From: Anisakis pegreffii
Taxonomy: Eukaryota; Nematoda; Chromadorea; Rhabditida; Anisakidae
Assembly: GCA_035041965.1 (NCBI GenBank)
Contig: JAPYMA010003029.1
Span: forward strand, 62,001-126,000
DNA length: 64,000 nt
Reading direction: 5' to 3'
Shown here one piece after another: positions 1 to 14,114 of the stretch; position 1 is the first letter of the stretch; every line of letters starts with the position of its first letter. Below the pieces are notes generated by a model that did not search any database, had not been told where the DNA came from, and saw only the letters and a list, made by a program, of their open reading frames with translations. Made by a program: the position numbers and the translations under genes.

Positions 1-3000
1 GAATGCAAAGCAGCAACAGGACTTAGCGATGAGTGTATCGAAGGCTTCTACCAAGACATTGACTGTCCGAATAGAATAGATGAATGTATCTCCATTGATA
101 GAACAAGATGAATGTATCTCTATGATGGTAGCTGATTTCTGCCGAACCCTTTGACAGAGACATATCAGGTACTTAACATGAGAAGTAATTTTTCTTGTTG
201 ATTTTTCCCTGCTTTCCTTTCTTATAAATTTTCCTGTTCTGAATACCTACGTCTTACCACATGTATTACATGAAATAAAGCTTCCTTGTGAACATATTTA
301 ATACCTATACATTTATAAACGTAAATGTAAATCCACTTTTCTCGAAGGTTGGAGAAAATTACTTTGGATATCAAAAAATGAGGTTCCCCAGGCAATACGA
401 TCACTTTTGTGATCCACTATGAAAAACTGCTTCAAAAACCTATTATCTGTTAATTTATCAGCAAAAAAACCGTTGAACTTATTGGTCAATGTTACCATTC
501 CGGCAAGCGATATGCTATTATCAGAAACTATTACTACATAAGATGCTAGGATCCCAATGAAAGTGTGATACTGAAGATATTCATATGAACAATAACGATA
601 GTAAGAATGATACTGATAATATTAAAAGTAATAATGATAATTCATAGCCATAAAACACTATAACATTATTATTTAAAGTACAAGTGATCAAAAATTGAGC
701 AACTCGAAACACAACAACAATCAAAACCCATCAAATCATTCCGTTCCCTAATCTGTTTTCATAACGTCCGTCAATCAGCAGATGACTGACATTCTCGACT
801 TAGAAACTCAGCTATTTTCACACAGAGGTCAATCAATCGCAACAACACTAACGCATGCATCTCTATTTGATTTGTACTTCTTGTTTGAGCGAGCGATTAT
901 ATGCCTTAAGGCTCAATGAAATACCCTCAAAATGTGGTTCACTTATCCCGATGACATACTTTCCAAGAATTATTCTGCTGCTTACGACGTGACCGACCGA
1001 CTGCATTACGTTTCTCAGAACTGCTTCAATCGCTCACAAAACCTTTTTGGGTGATTGCTATCAAATTCAATTCCTCGATCACTCCAATATTTAAGGCGAG
1101 GAAAAGGCTGATGTAAGAGAAAAATGCACTTGAAAGGTTGAAAATTATTGCCGCTGGAATCTTGCAAAGACCTTTTTTTGTCTGATAGCAATTTTTCGGT
1201 AAATCATTGTAAAGATGATGAAGAAATGTTGGTGTTTTTTAGCTAACAGAATTGATAAAATGCAATCTATCTCATAATACACAGATTTATTGTCAATTCA
1301 GCTCCAAAAAATGAAGTTCACTTAATCATATAACGATTAGTTTCTCATCCAATACTTATATGTGCACGTAATGATCCCAGAAAAATGATATTTTTCCCTC
1401 TTTATCGCCAAAAATAATTGATAATTCCAATCATCAAAGGTCACCTCAACCATAAAACATGAACACCTTATTATTTCGTAACCAAGAACGATGAGAATAG
1501 CAATCATCACTGTTGAATTTTTCGTCGCTAAACCTTAAAGTTCGGTCATAAAACCAATCGCTATAAACGTCAAAATTCAATCACAAAATTCGTCACTATT
1601 TAGAATTATTTTTTCGGGAAAAATACACAATACATTTCAAAAAAACTGTTTAAGCGGAAAAAATGAATGAGAAATCATTCACGTACATGGATGGCTGTTT
1701 GATTTTAATGAAAATCTGCACGGCAACCTGATAGACAGACTGGGAATCTTTTTAGTTTTTTCAAATCATCAGAGACAGAGCTACTGTACGTTCTCGGCGA
1801 TTATTTCTTCGATGTGAAACTGAATTTTCGATTATCATATGGAAATGATTGCTTTATAAAAATGCTTATGACGATGATGACGATGAATAATAATAATAAG
1901 TGACACAATAAATAATAACAAATCATATAAATAAGAATAATAATAATAATATTATTATATAATATTAATCAAACCGACTAGCAATCATCCATTACGAAAC
2001 GCAGTATAAACTAATACAATTGACACAAAGCTTTAGTGCACCTGAGCGGCGCCATCAAAAATAATACTTTCTACTGAAAATACTTTTTTCAAACAAAATC
2101 GGGATACGACCACGCTCACAGTATTTTCTGATAGCAATTTTTCGGTAAATCATTGCAAAACTCTTGCAAAGCAAAGCTTTGAAATATCACATCGCACAGT
2201 TCAGTGGAAGATCACCTGGCTAACGATGAAAATTTTATAACTTTATAAGCTATCGTTTTGTTGTGTGATCGGATCGATCACAACTTTAGTGAGTAGTGAG
2301 CTTCAGTTGACCTTTGCCCAAATTTCCTTTGTGGTTGGCGCTATTTCGTGGCCGATTGGCCTGTGATGACAGGGACGATGAAGCGATGAATTCGCCATAA
2401 TGCATATGGTTATCATCTGAGACAGAGTTCAGTGCAAGTACAAGAATGTGTGGTACTTTGTGAGTGAATAGGGAATGAATGAATGACACCAGCGGGACGG
2501 GACCATTCCACGAATCATCATATCAACGAATTTCATCTGCGATTTGTCACTTTCCACATTGCAATTTTCCATACAGCTAGCTTTTCGTCAACATATACGT
2601 TGACTATTGATCAATACAAAATTTGTCCGAAACTACCTAATCACTTATTGAAACATCAATATTTCATGTATTCCTAACGGATCCACAACAGTGATATTTC
2701 GATGACTATAGGAGGACTCTATTGGGACAGGGATCGCAGTATAGTGATCCTAGTTCACCTTAGATTTACAGTAAGCTCTCAGAAAATCTTAAAGAGTTTT
2801 TCTCAATATACCCTATTGATTCTGAGTATGAAATGCAGCGAATCTCCTAGTGTTAGAAATAATAATAACAGCGATAATAATAATAATAGTCTCATATGAA
2901 CGTGTAGGATGCTTTAGCAATAAGCAGTATTTCATATCGATAGTAATTGAATATTTGCATTGCCGAACCGAAATCGAACACATACCTCCTCTATTATTTC

Positions 3001-5612
3001 AGAACAGAACAGTCAGTTTTCATGCTCAGTTCAAACTCCAGCACAACCTTGTACCTGTCACTGATATCAAGTCGTCATTATCACGATAAAATCAAATTCC
3101 TACGATTTTTCTTTCTCCTCTCACATTTTCATATACCGAATTTGCAAATACAATAATACAATTCTCACTGCTATAATAATATTATCATTGTTAGTATTAT
3201 CATTATTGTTGCAGTTGTCAAAACCGCATCAATGTTAACTTTGCTGTAATCGTCATTTGAAAGAACTGCACAAATCTCATACGTCAGATCAAACAGATCA
3301 GTTCATAATACTGCTGATGAAACTGTACGGTTGAACTTCACAGCACCGCTAAAGAGAATTTAATCACACACTGGAATCTAATCATCCGAAGCCGTTTCCT
3401 TGCAATTAGACAAATGCCACTACAAGATTCAATATCAGCCTAGGAAACTCAGCCAACTAAGAGTCCAATTTCCTCAAATGAACTTCACCTTCACCTGTTC
3501 TCGCTGATGATTATAATAGGCTATAGGAGATCATTTAAAGCCGATCAACAACATCAGCAAAGAAACAATGCTATCATCAAAATATTCCGCATCGAAGATA
3601 TACAGGAGAACAAGAAGATCTGACTGGATAAAGTTAGCACAAAAATCACAGTCAAGCGCAGCTTTGACAATGTCAGGCAAGTGGGTCACTCACAATCATT
3701 AAAAACCAAGTGGCGTAAATAAATTTGTTTGATATGACACAACAAAACTTGCAGCAGCAAATCAACAAGAGTATCACGCACTCCACCGACTAAAACATGA
3801 ATTTGAGTTGTTTGATTTGTTATGAACATGGTGATGAGTTGTTGTAGCTGCGGCTATTCATTAGCATACACGACGACGACGACGACGACGATTCAGCATG
3901 TACACACACCAGTTCTCATCACTCAACTTATACCATAAGCCATTTAATCGCTCATTTTGTCAACAATACTACACCCGTAAACAGCGCACACATTTATATT
4001 ATACACTCATTTGCATATTGCACATTAATACGATTTGTTCTTGTCGATTTCGAAATTCAACATGGAATGGCCATCATCATATTATTGCGGTCATAGTAGA
4101 AGAAGAAAATTTATTCGCGACATACAAATGAAATTCGGCACAAGCAACGCAGCAGCTTGAATGTGGTGCATATTTCACGCGAAAACACACGCCATTATGG
4201 CGCATTCCTTCGACTCTAAATGATGCGTCAAAACTTCAAAACGCTGCAGATTATTTTCAATCAGCTACCACTGTTACCATGCACACTACTGTACAAAATT
4301 TCCATATGTTTTCCTGATTATGACTAGGAGGAAGTGCACAGCTAAGCACTTAAAAACTATTTTCCAAGTAATCGCTTCTAAACTGAATAACTCATAGAAA
4401 AAACTCACAATTCAGTCCATCCTTGCAATAGTATTGCTTGTTAATTTTTCCCAACTTTAGTGAACATTCCAACTTGCTTTCCTCAAAAACCAATCTTAAA
4501 CTATGCCAAAACTATTTGCTTGCAATCATCAATTCAACCATATCATTTCAATAGAAATCTACCCAACCATCCACACTTATCTTAAGCTATATTCATATTC
4601 AACTCTGGATTCGTATTCGGATCCGTTCATATTCACCGTTGCCTTGGATATTCGCTCGTGTATTGTGTGTGATTTAGTGACAGTCGCCGGCAGCAGCGGC
4701 TATCTGTCAGCTAGCAGCTTCAAATGCGCGCAGTATTCCCGCACGTTCAACCGGCTGGCTGGCGTCTCCGATTGCTCACTGATTATGAGCGATGGATTAT
4801 ATTTATTACCGCATTGTATACAATGTGTGTGTGCATGCATCATCATGCATGATCACTCTTGACAATGTGATGTGATGAGGTGAGAATTTTTGTATACATA
4901 GATGGATGGTGTGGTGTGCCGTTGTTATATTATATATATGTATATATTGAACAGATTATATGAAATTTATATTGAATTTATGTATTGATGCTTACATATA
5001 CATTTATTGTACAATAATAAATATATATATATGTATGCATGTATATGATTGTGAATTTATTTATTTATTTATGCTTGTTTGGTAGCTGCTATCTGATGAC
5101 GATCATGATCATGACCATGATGATGAAGACGATGACTACGATGAGACGAATCGGGAATTTTTCGCGCCGTCCTTCCATTTTGCCGTTCGTTCAATTTTTT
5201 CTATGTGCTTAAACATTTTTGAATGCTGGTACAAAAATACATAAATGTAAGTATGTATATGTATGTGTGTATGTATGTATGTATGTGTTTTTCAAGAATA
5301 ATGAATGAATAAAATAATGAAAATATTCTATCGGAATTGCTGCATCAGAATCGAAATTCATTACATGAACCATTTGGTGCTCTATATTCCAAAAGAAAGA
5401 CGACGACGATGACGACGACGTATAATTTGTGTTGTTTTTCGTTTTCGCTTTTTTGCTTCGTAAAACACTTCATCATTCAACACAAATACCAAAGTTTCAT
5501 TAAAATCTGTCTGTACAAATGGCATGATCTATCGCGACTGAAAGAACTTCTCGAAAGATGTTGGTGATGATGTTAAAACGAGATTTTAAAAAATCCACAT
5601 TAGAATTATCCA

Positions 5613-5640
5613 CTCGAGTGCGGATTTCCGCAGTCTCGAG
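5613..5640. repeat. Imperfect inverted repeat
   Basis: Arms ctcgagtgcgga and tccgcagtctcgag form a stem of about 11 bp with a 2-nt bulge. Isolated in non-coding DNA. Confidence 0.6.
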
Positions 5641-8600
5641 GAGTTTTTGTACGAGTACAAGTAAGAATTATATTACCTGCGGACATTCCTAGGCAATTTA
5701 TCTATTCGAGAGCATTAGGTGTTTACTACGGGCACTAGTATCTCATAATATACAATCGTTGAGCTATCAGAATCTCTGAGCAATCAGGTTTTGGTAAAAG
5801 GATACTGATGACTTATGCTTGCTGCATGGAGCGCATGACCTCCTCCACTGAGCACTTCAACTTTCCCAGAGGCTTAGATAAATGCAACAGAAAAAACTTA
5901 TCTTACTGAAGTCCATCATTATTTTGAGTGTCCAAAAACTAACAATTCTAATGATAAGAATAACAGTAATAGCATTAAAATCACTCCTCTCACTATCAGT
6001 AACAAATCGGATCATTTGAAGGCGATGATAAAAAACTGATTCCTGTTTTCTTCAAAATAAAAAAAAACTCATCGTGAAAAAACCAACAAATAACGGGGTA
6101 GATTGGCTCAAGATTGCACCGTATGGAAAAAGGTATCATGTGAAAGAGATTATTTGCGTTGAATGAAAATAGATATTTATAAAGCATTCCACATTCCACA
6201 TAAGAATGTATTTTTATTCATTCATTTATAATAAATAAAGTTGTTTATCTGATCAATAGAATAGAATTCCTTTGAGAATAGAATTTGTAGATTACAAAAT
6301 TTATCGGTATCCATTTCATGGATCCGTCTGAATTCTGAATTCATCGATGAAGTATGGGGAATGAACTAATTCCTTCACTAAGTTTATATCAAAATAACTT
6401 TGACTGTTTCAGATGCTCAAATTCAATAACGCAAAATTACTTTAATTATTTTAAATTATTTTCAAACTGAATCAAAATTACTATTTCAAAGATCTTTCAA
6501 ACTGAATACAAGTAACTGTCTGTTAGATAAGAGATTATACCATTCAATGACGTGAAAATATTCAACAATTAAAAATATCTCAAAATATCTCTCCTCTATC
6601 AATTCCTTTGATTATCAATGTGCTCATGAAACTCACATGATGTATTATTCAAAATATCTTCCTGCAGACATATTCAGCTTTTAGTCTCGGTAGCATCCTA
6701 GATTCTACTGAATTTTTGATCATAATAGTATCCACGAACCTAGTCTTTCAAGTTCGCCTGTTCAATGACAGTTTCTCAGCTCATTGCCAGATTGAATTGT
6801 ATGCTTATGGTCAACTTTTTGTTTCTACTTGCTATTTCATCTGCCACATCTCAGTCTACTAGTGTTCACCTCGAACAAGAGCAAATAATCTGTCGAATGT
6901 GAGCTCCAAACTGACCAGTTCGCATTTTCGGCCCATGAATTTCTTTTGCACTAGTGCAGTTTCCTTTCAACGCCGTATTTTCCACCCTTTTCAGTGCATT
7001 CTAAATACTGGCCGTAAGCAGTGGTCGTTTGGAAACTATACGCTCTGGTTTGTAAAATTATTGCTTATAGTTAGATTGTGCTCGGTTTGCTATTGCATGC
7101 AGCCAAAATTGGTGGTTTCGAGAGCGGATGCGATGCGATACGATGCAAATATGACCCTTCAATTTTGATAGCAGCACTTAAGGAATGAAGGAAGGCAACG
7201 ACCGACGGACGGACGGACGGACGATCAAAAGTAACGTTATGAACAAATATTTATCGTGTTTGATGACGACGAGTAGCAATCGGTCGTGGTGGAATGGTGG
7301 AAGGAAAGCAGCAAGCAGCAACTAGCAGCTAACAGCAAGAAATACTAATGTGAATAAGACGATGGAATAAGAAAAATGTATAGTTTTGATGTGAATGATA
7401 TATGTGCTTAACAAATATTTCTGCATTTATTGAGCAGAAAATATTTCATTTCATTCGACAATCGACAATTTCAATTCAGGGACAATATAGTAGAGTATTT
7501 GATAAAAGACGGGTGCTTTTTGTGGAAATGAATGAATTCATAAAGTAATTTTAGTCTTGTTATCAAGAAAACTCACACGAATTTGAGTATGTTTCGAAAA
7601 ATCCCGTCTAGAATACCTCTTTCGTGTATATTCTAGCTTGTTATAACCAAAACTGACTGCTTACTCCCATCTACGATACAAGATTTTATCGTCAGTACTG
7701 ACAATGATTGGGACACCATCAGCATGAGTAACTTTGGAGACACGAATGGATTTGCAAAATCACCGGAAAGATTCAAGCAGTTCACTGAATCCCAAAAAAA
7801 TTCACAGCGCAAAAGACACAACGGCTGTGATTTTTTGATTTCGCCCATTCACATGGTAGCTTTATTTTCCTAATTTATATTTACTGGAATATTTGAAACT
7901 TCTCGAATTAAAACTTGAATCGTGATTTCGACGGTACTTCCTAATCTGCTTCGTCACTTTTCTGCAGCAACTAATACATCAACTCATCAAACTCATCAAA
8001 TTCGCAGCAACCATTTTTACAAATTTTTACATTTGTATACTATGAAAAGCTTTCTTCGATGTTGAACATTGTTCATTACGTGCAATCAGTTGGAAATGGA
8101 GATGATTTTCGACATCAGCACACATAAACACATCAAACGACTTAAAACGAGTAAAAATGATGGATGGAACTTATCAAATTTATTGTCAGATTTTATAGTT
8201 CTTAGGGGTACATGGTACATTACATGGGTGTAACTCTATTGTGTTGAGAATCGAATCCCCATCCAAAAATTTTCATTCGTTAACGATCGCTTTTTTTGCG
8301 TGCAATTGACATCGCGAATGCAACAGACACAAAATGAAAAAATGTGAAAAATGCTGTTAAAATTATCAAATTTGCACACATCAATCAGTCGTCAGCTGTT
8401 GACGTGACACTATAAGTGATCTTATCACTGATCAAATACGCACACCGCTCCATATTGCTCAATACTATTTATTCATTGCATCATTCCAATAGAAATAATA
8501 GAACCTAACTTCCTTCCATAGCTTATTCCAATCAGGTACCTCACTTCAAAATATCGGATCATATTAGCAATAGGCGGCAAGCGATCTTCCAGCTAACCGT

Positions 8601-9094
8601 CTTCTCAGGTTTGCCCGGAAACTTGTGAATTTCTTTTCACTGTTCGGTCCAGCAGAACCTCTAGATTCAGAATATTATAAATTTTACCGGGCAATTTGGC
8701 TAGTTGACGAGATATAGGCAGTTTATTAATACTATGTCGTGTGCCTCGATTGTAATTAGGTACCTCACTTCTCCAAAACACTAACGATGAGATCGATTCT
8801 GCACAATTTGTTTTCAAACAGTCATTTTCATCAGTATCACTATTACTTTGCCAATATTCATTCACCATCGCTATGTTCTTCGATTCTCAGCAACCAACAA
8901 AGTAATCTGCTTCAGAGTGATAACAGACAGCCAACTCATGATAAATTACCAAGTCATGGCTAAATGAAAAATGAAAAAAATATACAAAAAAATTCAAAAA
9001 GGTTATCTTAAGATCCTCTCCGAAAAAAACACTACAAAAACTGTACAATATAAGGGATATTCGTTGACAATTCAAACAGATCGCTTCAACACCA

Positions 9095-9770
9095 CAAAAT
9101 TTATAATATAACTCATTGAAAACCTGCCTAACGATAAGATTTTAAGATTCTCAAAAAAATTCATTTTTCATTAGCTTATTACTAATTTGAATACCATTGT
9201 AATTTTGAAATGATATCATGGTCGTGCAAAGGATTCTTCATTCACGGCTAACAATAAGAATATGCCGTTAGAGTGCCGAAAAACTAAACAATAAGAAATT
9301 TATAATTGATTCTAAAAATATTGCTCATGTTATTGTTGTTATTATTTTGGAAGCGTGTGAACGACGACGAATCCACAGCGGAAATGCAACGAATTCAATA
9401 TTCACATACAAAAGCAGCAGCAGCAGCACCTACACGTCGTATACATTCAGTTCAATTCAGTTTGCACAAAAAAAGTGCCTTCTCAAATATTTGAACAAAT
9501 GTAAATTTCCACGATCACCATCATATTAGAAACTGATCAAACAATCAATCAACGGCGGCCAGACTGATCATCTGGGCACAAAAAATTCAATTTTCAATCA
9601 CTGATAATAACAAGCATTAATTTTATGGTTTGATGAACTTTGTTTGAGACCAATCTTCTCAAATGCTCTCTGTTTCTAAGCCCAAATGCAAGAGTAACAT
9701 GAACAGGAAGCAAAGGCTCACCACTTCAAGCTCATGAAAGAAATATTTGTATCCACGAAGCCGGAAAAAG
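9095..9770. repeat. Segmental duplication, left copy
   Basis: Two blocks, 9095-9318 and 9564-9770, recur in the same order and orientation at 10080-10292 and 10787-10988. The second block is the better conserved (for example agaaatatttgtatccacga). Non-coding in all frames. Confidence 0.75.
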
Positions 9771-10079
9771 CGCAGCAACCAAAGTCAGTGCGATAAACTC
9801 CCATTAGTAGGCGCTCGTTAAGGCCTCATTTTTCCTCATTTTCCTATCGAAAGCTCTTCCTCCGTTCAAAAGGTTTTGAAAGAATTTCTCGAAACCAGCC
9901 GAACTGTCATGACCATAGAAACCTTTAAACTGACAATGAGGTACTTTTTTACCGATTTAATATGCAATGTATACTCATTTGTACACTACAAACGAACACG
10001 ATCACTACCGAATAAACGCGCAACTTAAATCATCATTTATTTAAATATCATCATTTATTTTTAAATATTTAAATATCAT

Positions 10080-10988
10080 CACAAATTACAAAATTTTTTA
10101 ATATAACTCATCGAAAACCATCTGCCCAAGATTTTGAGATTCTCAAATCCATTTTTCATCAGCTTATTACTAATTTGAATATTATTGTAATTCTGAATTG
10201 ATACCATGGTCAGCGAATTCATTCATGGCTAAGAATATGTTAGAATGCTCAAAAACTAAACAACAATAAGAAATTTATAACTGATTCTATAAATGATATC
10301 ATCTCATCAATTATTCTTGCTACGCAAATCAGCACCACCAGATTTATTCACAATATGATCCATCCATCCATCCGTCCTAAGAGATCACAACCCTTTCTGA
10401 TGTTCTAACGATAAACGGAAAACGAACGACTAATATCGCCGAGCCCCAAACCAACCAACACCAAACAAACACCACTAGAGCAGTAGCGTAGCGTAACAAA
10501 AACGGGAAAATGTTTTTTGGTTTTCGTTTTAGTCGTTTCTCTTTTTTTCGGCAAATCATTTTCACTTCTTTATATTATTCGACCAGATTCTTTAGTAATA
10601 TCATATGATATAATGAAATATCATCACATTTGTTTGAGATATATATATAAATACATAAAGACTGTGATAAATATACTCTTTTTGCATAAATGCCTTCATA
10701 CACACTTTAAATTCTACAACACAAAATGATACTAAATTGCGCAGATATCTCCAGTTATATTTGCAGATATTCATTACTGATATATACTGATCATCTGGGC
10801 AAAAAAATTCAATTTTCAATCACTGATAATAACAAGCATCGATTTTATGGCTCGTTGAATTTTGTTTAGCACCAATCTTCTAAGATGCTCTCTGTTTCTA
10901 GGCCCAAACGCAAGAGTAACATGAACAGGAAAGGCTCACCACTTCAAGCCTATGAAAGAAATATTTGTATCCACGAAGCCGGAAAAAG
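10080..10988. repeat. Segmental duplication, right copy
   Basis: Mate of 9095-9770. The spacer between its two blocks is about 250 bp longer than in the left copy, so one copy has gained or lost sequence after duplication. Confidence 0.75.
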
Positions 10989-12392
10989 ATATTCACTACG
11001 TTCATAAAAATCAGCATATCAGCAAACTCAAAACTTATAGTGGCGGACGTATCAATTGCGATTGTAAAATACTCTTTTCTGTTTTACTCATTTAAGTGCC
11101 CAGTTAGATAACTGTAGAATATTACCAGCTTTACAACTACCTTTAAGTAGACGTTCTAAATTAACAAGTTCACAAGTTGTTTCCTTAAGTAACGTATAAT
11201 CAAGATCATAATTATGAACATCACCATTTGCATGCACATTAGCAATCTTTTTTGGCAAAACCTTATCGAGATAAATTTGTTTTGAAAACTCCATCCAGCA
11301 GCAACAGCACTGAAAGTAGTTGAACTGCTGTTTTTTCTGCACTGATCCTAGTCTTACAGTTTACTCCAGACAACTGATCACATTTCAATTGCAGATCCAT
11401 AATGAACACTAGATATTGAAATAACTTTGTGGGATGAATCGCTTAAAGACTGGAAACCAATCTTGCTGAATGATTCGCGAATCCACCTCCCCAGCAATAC
11501 TATTACTTCTATCACGGGCTCACTTCTCATCTATATCACATTAACCTACGCTTTGGAAACTAAATCTTGGCTTCCAATAATTTTATCACTTGATTCACAA
11601 TCTTCCTTCTATGACCCTTAAAATGTTCAAATATCTCCTCAGCCATTCACCTATTTCGCTATCTACCTATCACGAACAGATCTATAATCAATTACTACCA
11701 GTAGCTGCCGCAATATCAACATAAAGCATTACATACACAAGACAAGTGGAACATGAAATCGTATCAAGCTTCATTCCCTCATATCACCAAACCAAACCAA
11801 ATAGACTATCGTGCTTGATAACACCGAATCGAATCAGCTAGGTAGTATGGATGACTGCTAAGGTAAGTGCTCCAACGCACACTAAAGCATTAAACGAGGC
11901 GCCATCTTAGCAGCAGACAGCAGTACGTTTTGTGTGTTCTTTCAATTTTCCATCCATGCTTTCTATAAGTTCATTCGTACCATATCGTCAGCGTTATCGA
12001 CCGTAACACGACGAAGTTACAACCGTTAACTCCTTTACTCAAGTCAGCTACAGATGGAAGCTGCTACCAGCCCCGTCTAGAGGTGCGTGCTCAATGCGAA
12101 TGCTACAAAAATGCATTATGAATTTGTATGTTAGCGAATTTGCTGCTGTCTTCATCGTGTTTCCACATACTCGCGTAATAGTAGTAGTAATGATATGGCA
12201 TGAAAGAAGAAGAAAAATGCTGATGATAAGTGTGAAAGGAATGAAGAAGTGAAAGAATGTGATGATCGAATGCTATCGCCTGATACACATTCATTCTCAT
12301 TTATTTTGATAATATTTGTATTTATTTCTCCTGTACGTCATCCACTGTACAGTTGCTTGGTTGCTCAACATTTTTGCTGCTGCTGCGCTGCT

Positions 12393-12935
12393 AGTAATAG
12401 TTTTGCATTATCCGACGAGAGTTTTGCACAAAAAAATTCCATCGAAAAACAACGATGCTATGCATCTGATTGCCTGATATAATCACGATAGTCTTCTGCG
12501 CTTAGATTATCGTCATGATAGGGTTATTATGGTTGAAACTTTTGACTGTTCGCTTGAATACTCGAGAAACGAATACCCAAGACACCATTTCATATCAGTG
12601 CAAATTCGGAATGTTTTGTATAGAAAACAGTTCCATGGAGCTGTCAGTAATAGTTTTGCATTATCCGACGAGAGTTTTGCATCGAAAAAAATTCCATCGA
12701 AAAACAACGATGCTATATGCATCTGAGTTGCCTGATATAATCACCATAGTCTTCTGCGCTTAGATTATCGTCATGATAGGGTAGTTATGGTTGAAACTTT
12801 TGACTGTTCGCTTCAGCAACCAACCGTAACTCGAGAAAATAATACTCGAGAAACGAATACCCAAGACACCATTTCATATCAGTACAATTTCGGAGCGTTT
12901 TGCATAGGAAACATAGAGCTCCATGGAGCTGTCAT
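12393..12935. repeat. Tandem duplication, two units of about 253 and 290 bp
   Basis: The second unit starts at 12646 directly after the first. Shared stretches include agtaatagttttgcattatc and cgaatacccaagacaccatt. The second unit carries an extra about 30 bp with catccaaccgtaa-like sequence and a repeated ctcgagaaa. No protein is supported. Confidence 0.8.
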
Positions 12936-14058
12936 CAGCGCATCCACTTCAATGAGATTTGCTCACATTTGAGGGTTGCCTACGATGATGGATACACCAA
13001 ATAGGATAAATTCCTAAAAGTCAATGCACTGATCGTGAGTTAACTTATGCAACAGCAGCAGCACATGTTTTGTGAATGTAATGATCAACACATTACGTTG
13101 TTCTAATATAAACAATAAGTGATCAGATAAGAGAGCAACTTCAAAGGAGTTGGTTCAGCCAACTGTTGCAACTGAACTGCTCTAGACAGTCGAATGACCA
13201 ACTAACAGCAGAGGTCATTCATTCACTCTCTGCTAGATGAGGACGGACGGACGTATTATTCAATGAATTTTTTCATGATCTAGTTTTGACCTGAATTTGC
13301 AAATGAATGAATGAATGCTACGATAATAAGATCATATGATAAAATACAAGCGGTCATGATAAGGCCATGCAAAACGCATGTTATCATGCGAAGTACAAGT
13401 AACAAGTATGGATGGCACTGCTGGCATGGGTTATCAAAATATATTCCGTGTCACATCGCAATTTCGGCTACGATTCTTTCATTTAAACATCCTACATGCA
13501 TAACTCATCAGCAAAATCTACGAACCTATGGAGACAAGTCCACTTTCATAGGCATTTATAAAATTAAAAGACTATTGATAAGTTTTACTCCAAATAGATA
13601 AGCATTCCTTAACATTAACAACAATCACTGAATATGCATTAACAAGTGGGTATCATATCGATGATAGATGATATACGGCAATGTGTTTGAGTATGGCAGG
13701 CAATTACCTGTGTATATTTGCATTTGGTGTATTTACAGTTAACTTTCTAGTCGCAGCCACCATCCCATATGAATACACAAATAAATATCAATTTATAATA
13801 TCTGCAGTAACTGCAGAGCTGATAATAACTTTTTATGTGATCGTTCGTGTTATTATTATCGCTGTTGTTCTTGTTGTTGGTGTCGTCGTTAATGTTGTTG
13901 TGCGCAATGGTTATCAATTGAGGACATCACCAAATAAATACCCAAATGATTAGATGAAACATTTTCGCGCAATAGCAACCATCACTCACCTATGTCATAT
14001 TCTATTATAACTAACACCCATCACTAATCTCTAAATGCGATTCCATTGAGGATGATTA

Positions 14059-14114
14059 GAAGGGAAGTGAAAACATAAATCGGATATTTAAGGGAAGTGA
14101 AAATATAAATCGGT
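14059..14114. repeat. Short tandem repeat, two 30-bp units
   Basis: Two adjacent copies of aagggaagtgaaaa followed by ataaatcgg. Non-coding. Confidence 0.7.

Noticed and set aside
4503..4862. 119-residue plus-strand frame
   Set aside because: No recognisable domain, low-complexity flanks and no splice context; consistent with chance.
8240..8270. tRNA T-arm-like string gagaatcgaatcccc
   Set aside because: No D-arm, anticodon arm or acceptor stem could be placed around it.
8605..8868. Minus-strand 87-residue frame ending near a gtacct donor
   Set aside because: No family match and no neighbouring exon in phase; a similar ggtacctcactt string occurs nearby by repetition.
11088..11342. Minus-strand frame with YDLDYTLLKE, recalling the DYDYTL motif of 5'-nucleotidase-domain proteins
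   Set aside because: The surrounding residues do not match that family and the frame begins in a run of repeated cysteines; only the short word is similar.
13681..13953. Hydrophobic plus-strand frame resembling a membrane protein
   Set aside because: The valine and isoleucine runs come from gtt/att simple repeats.
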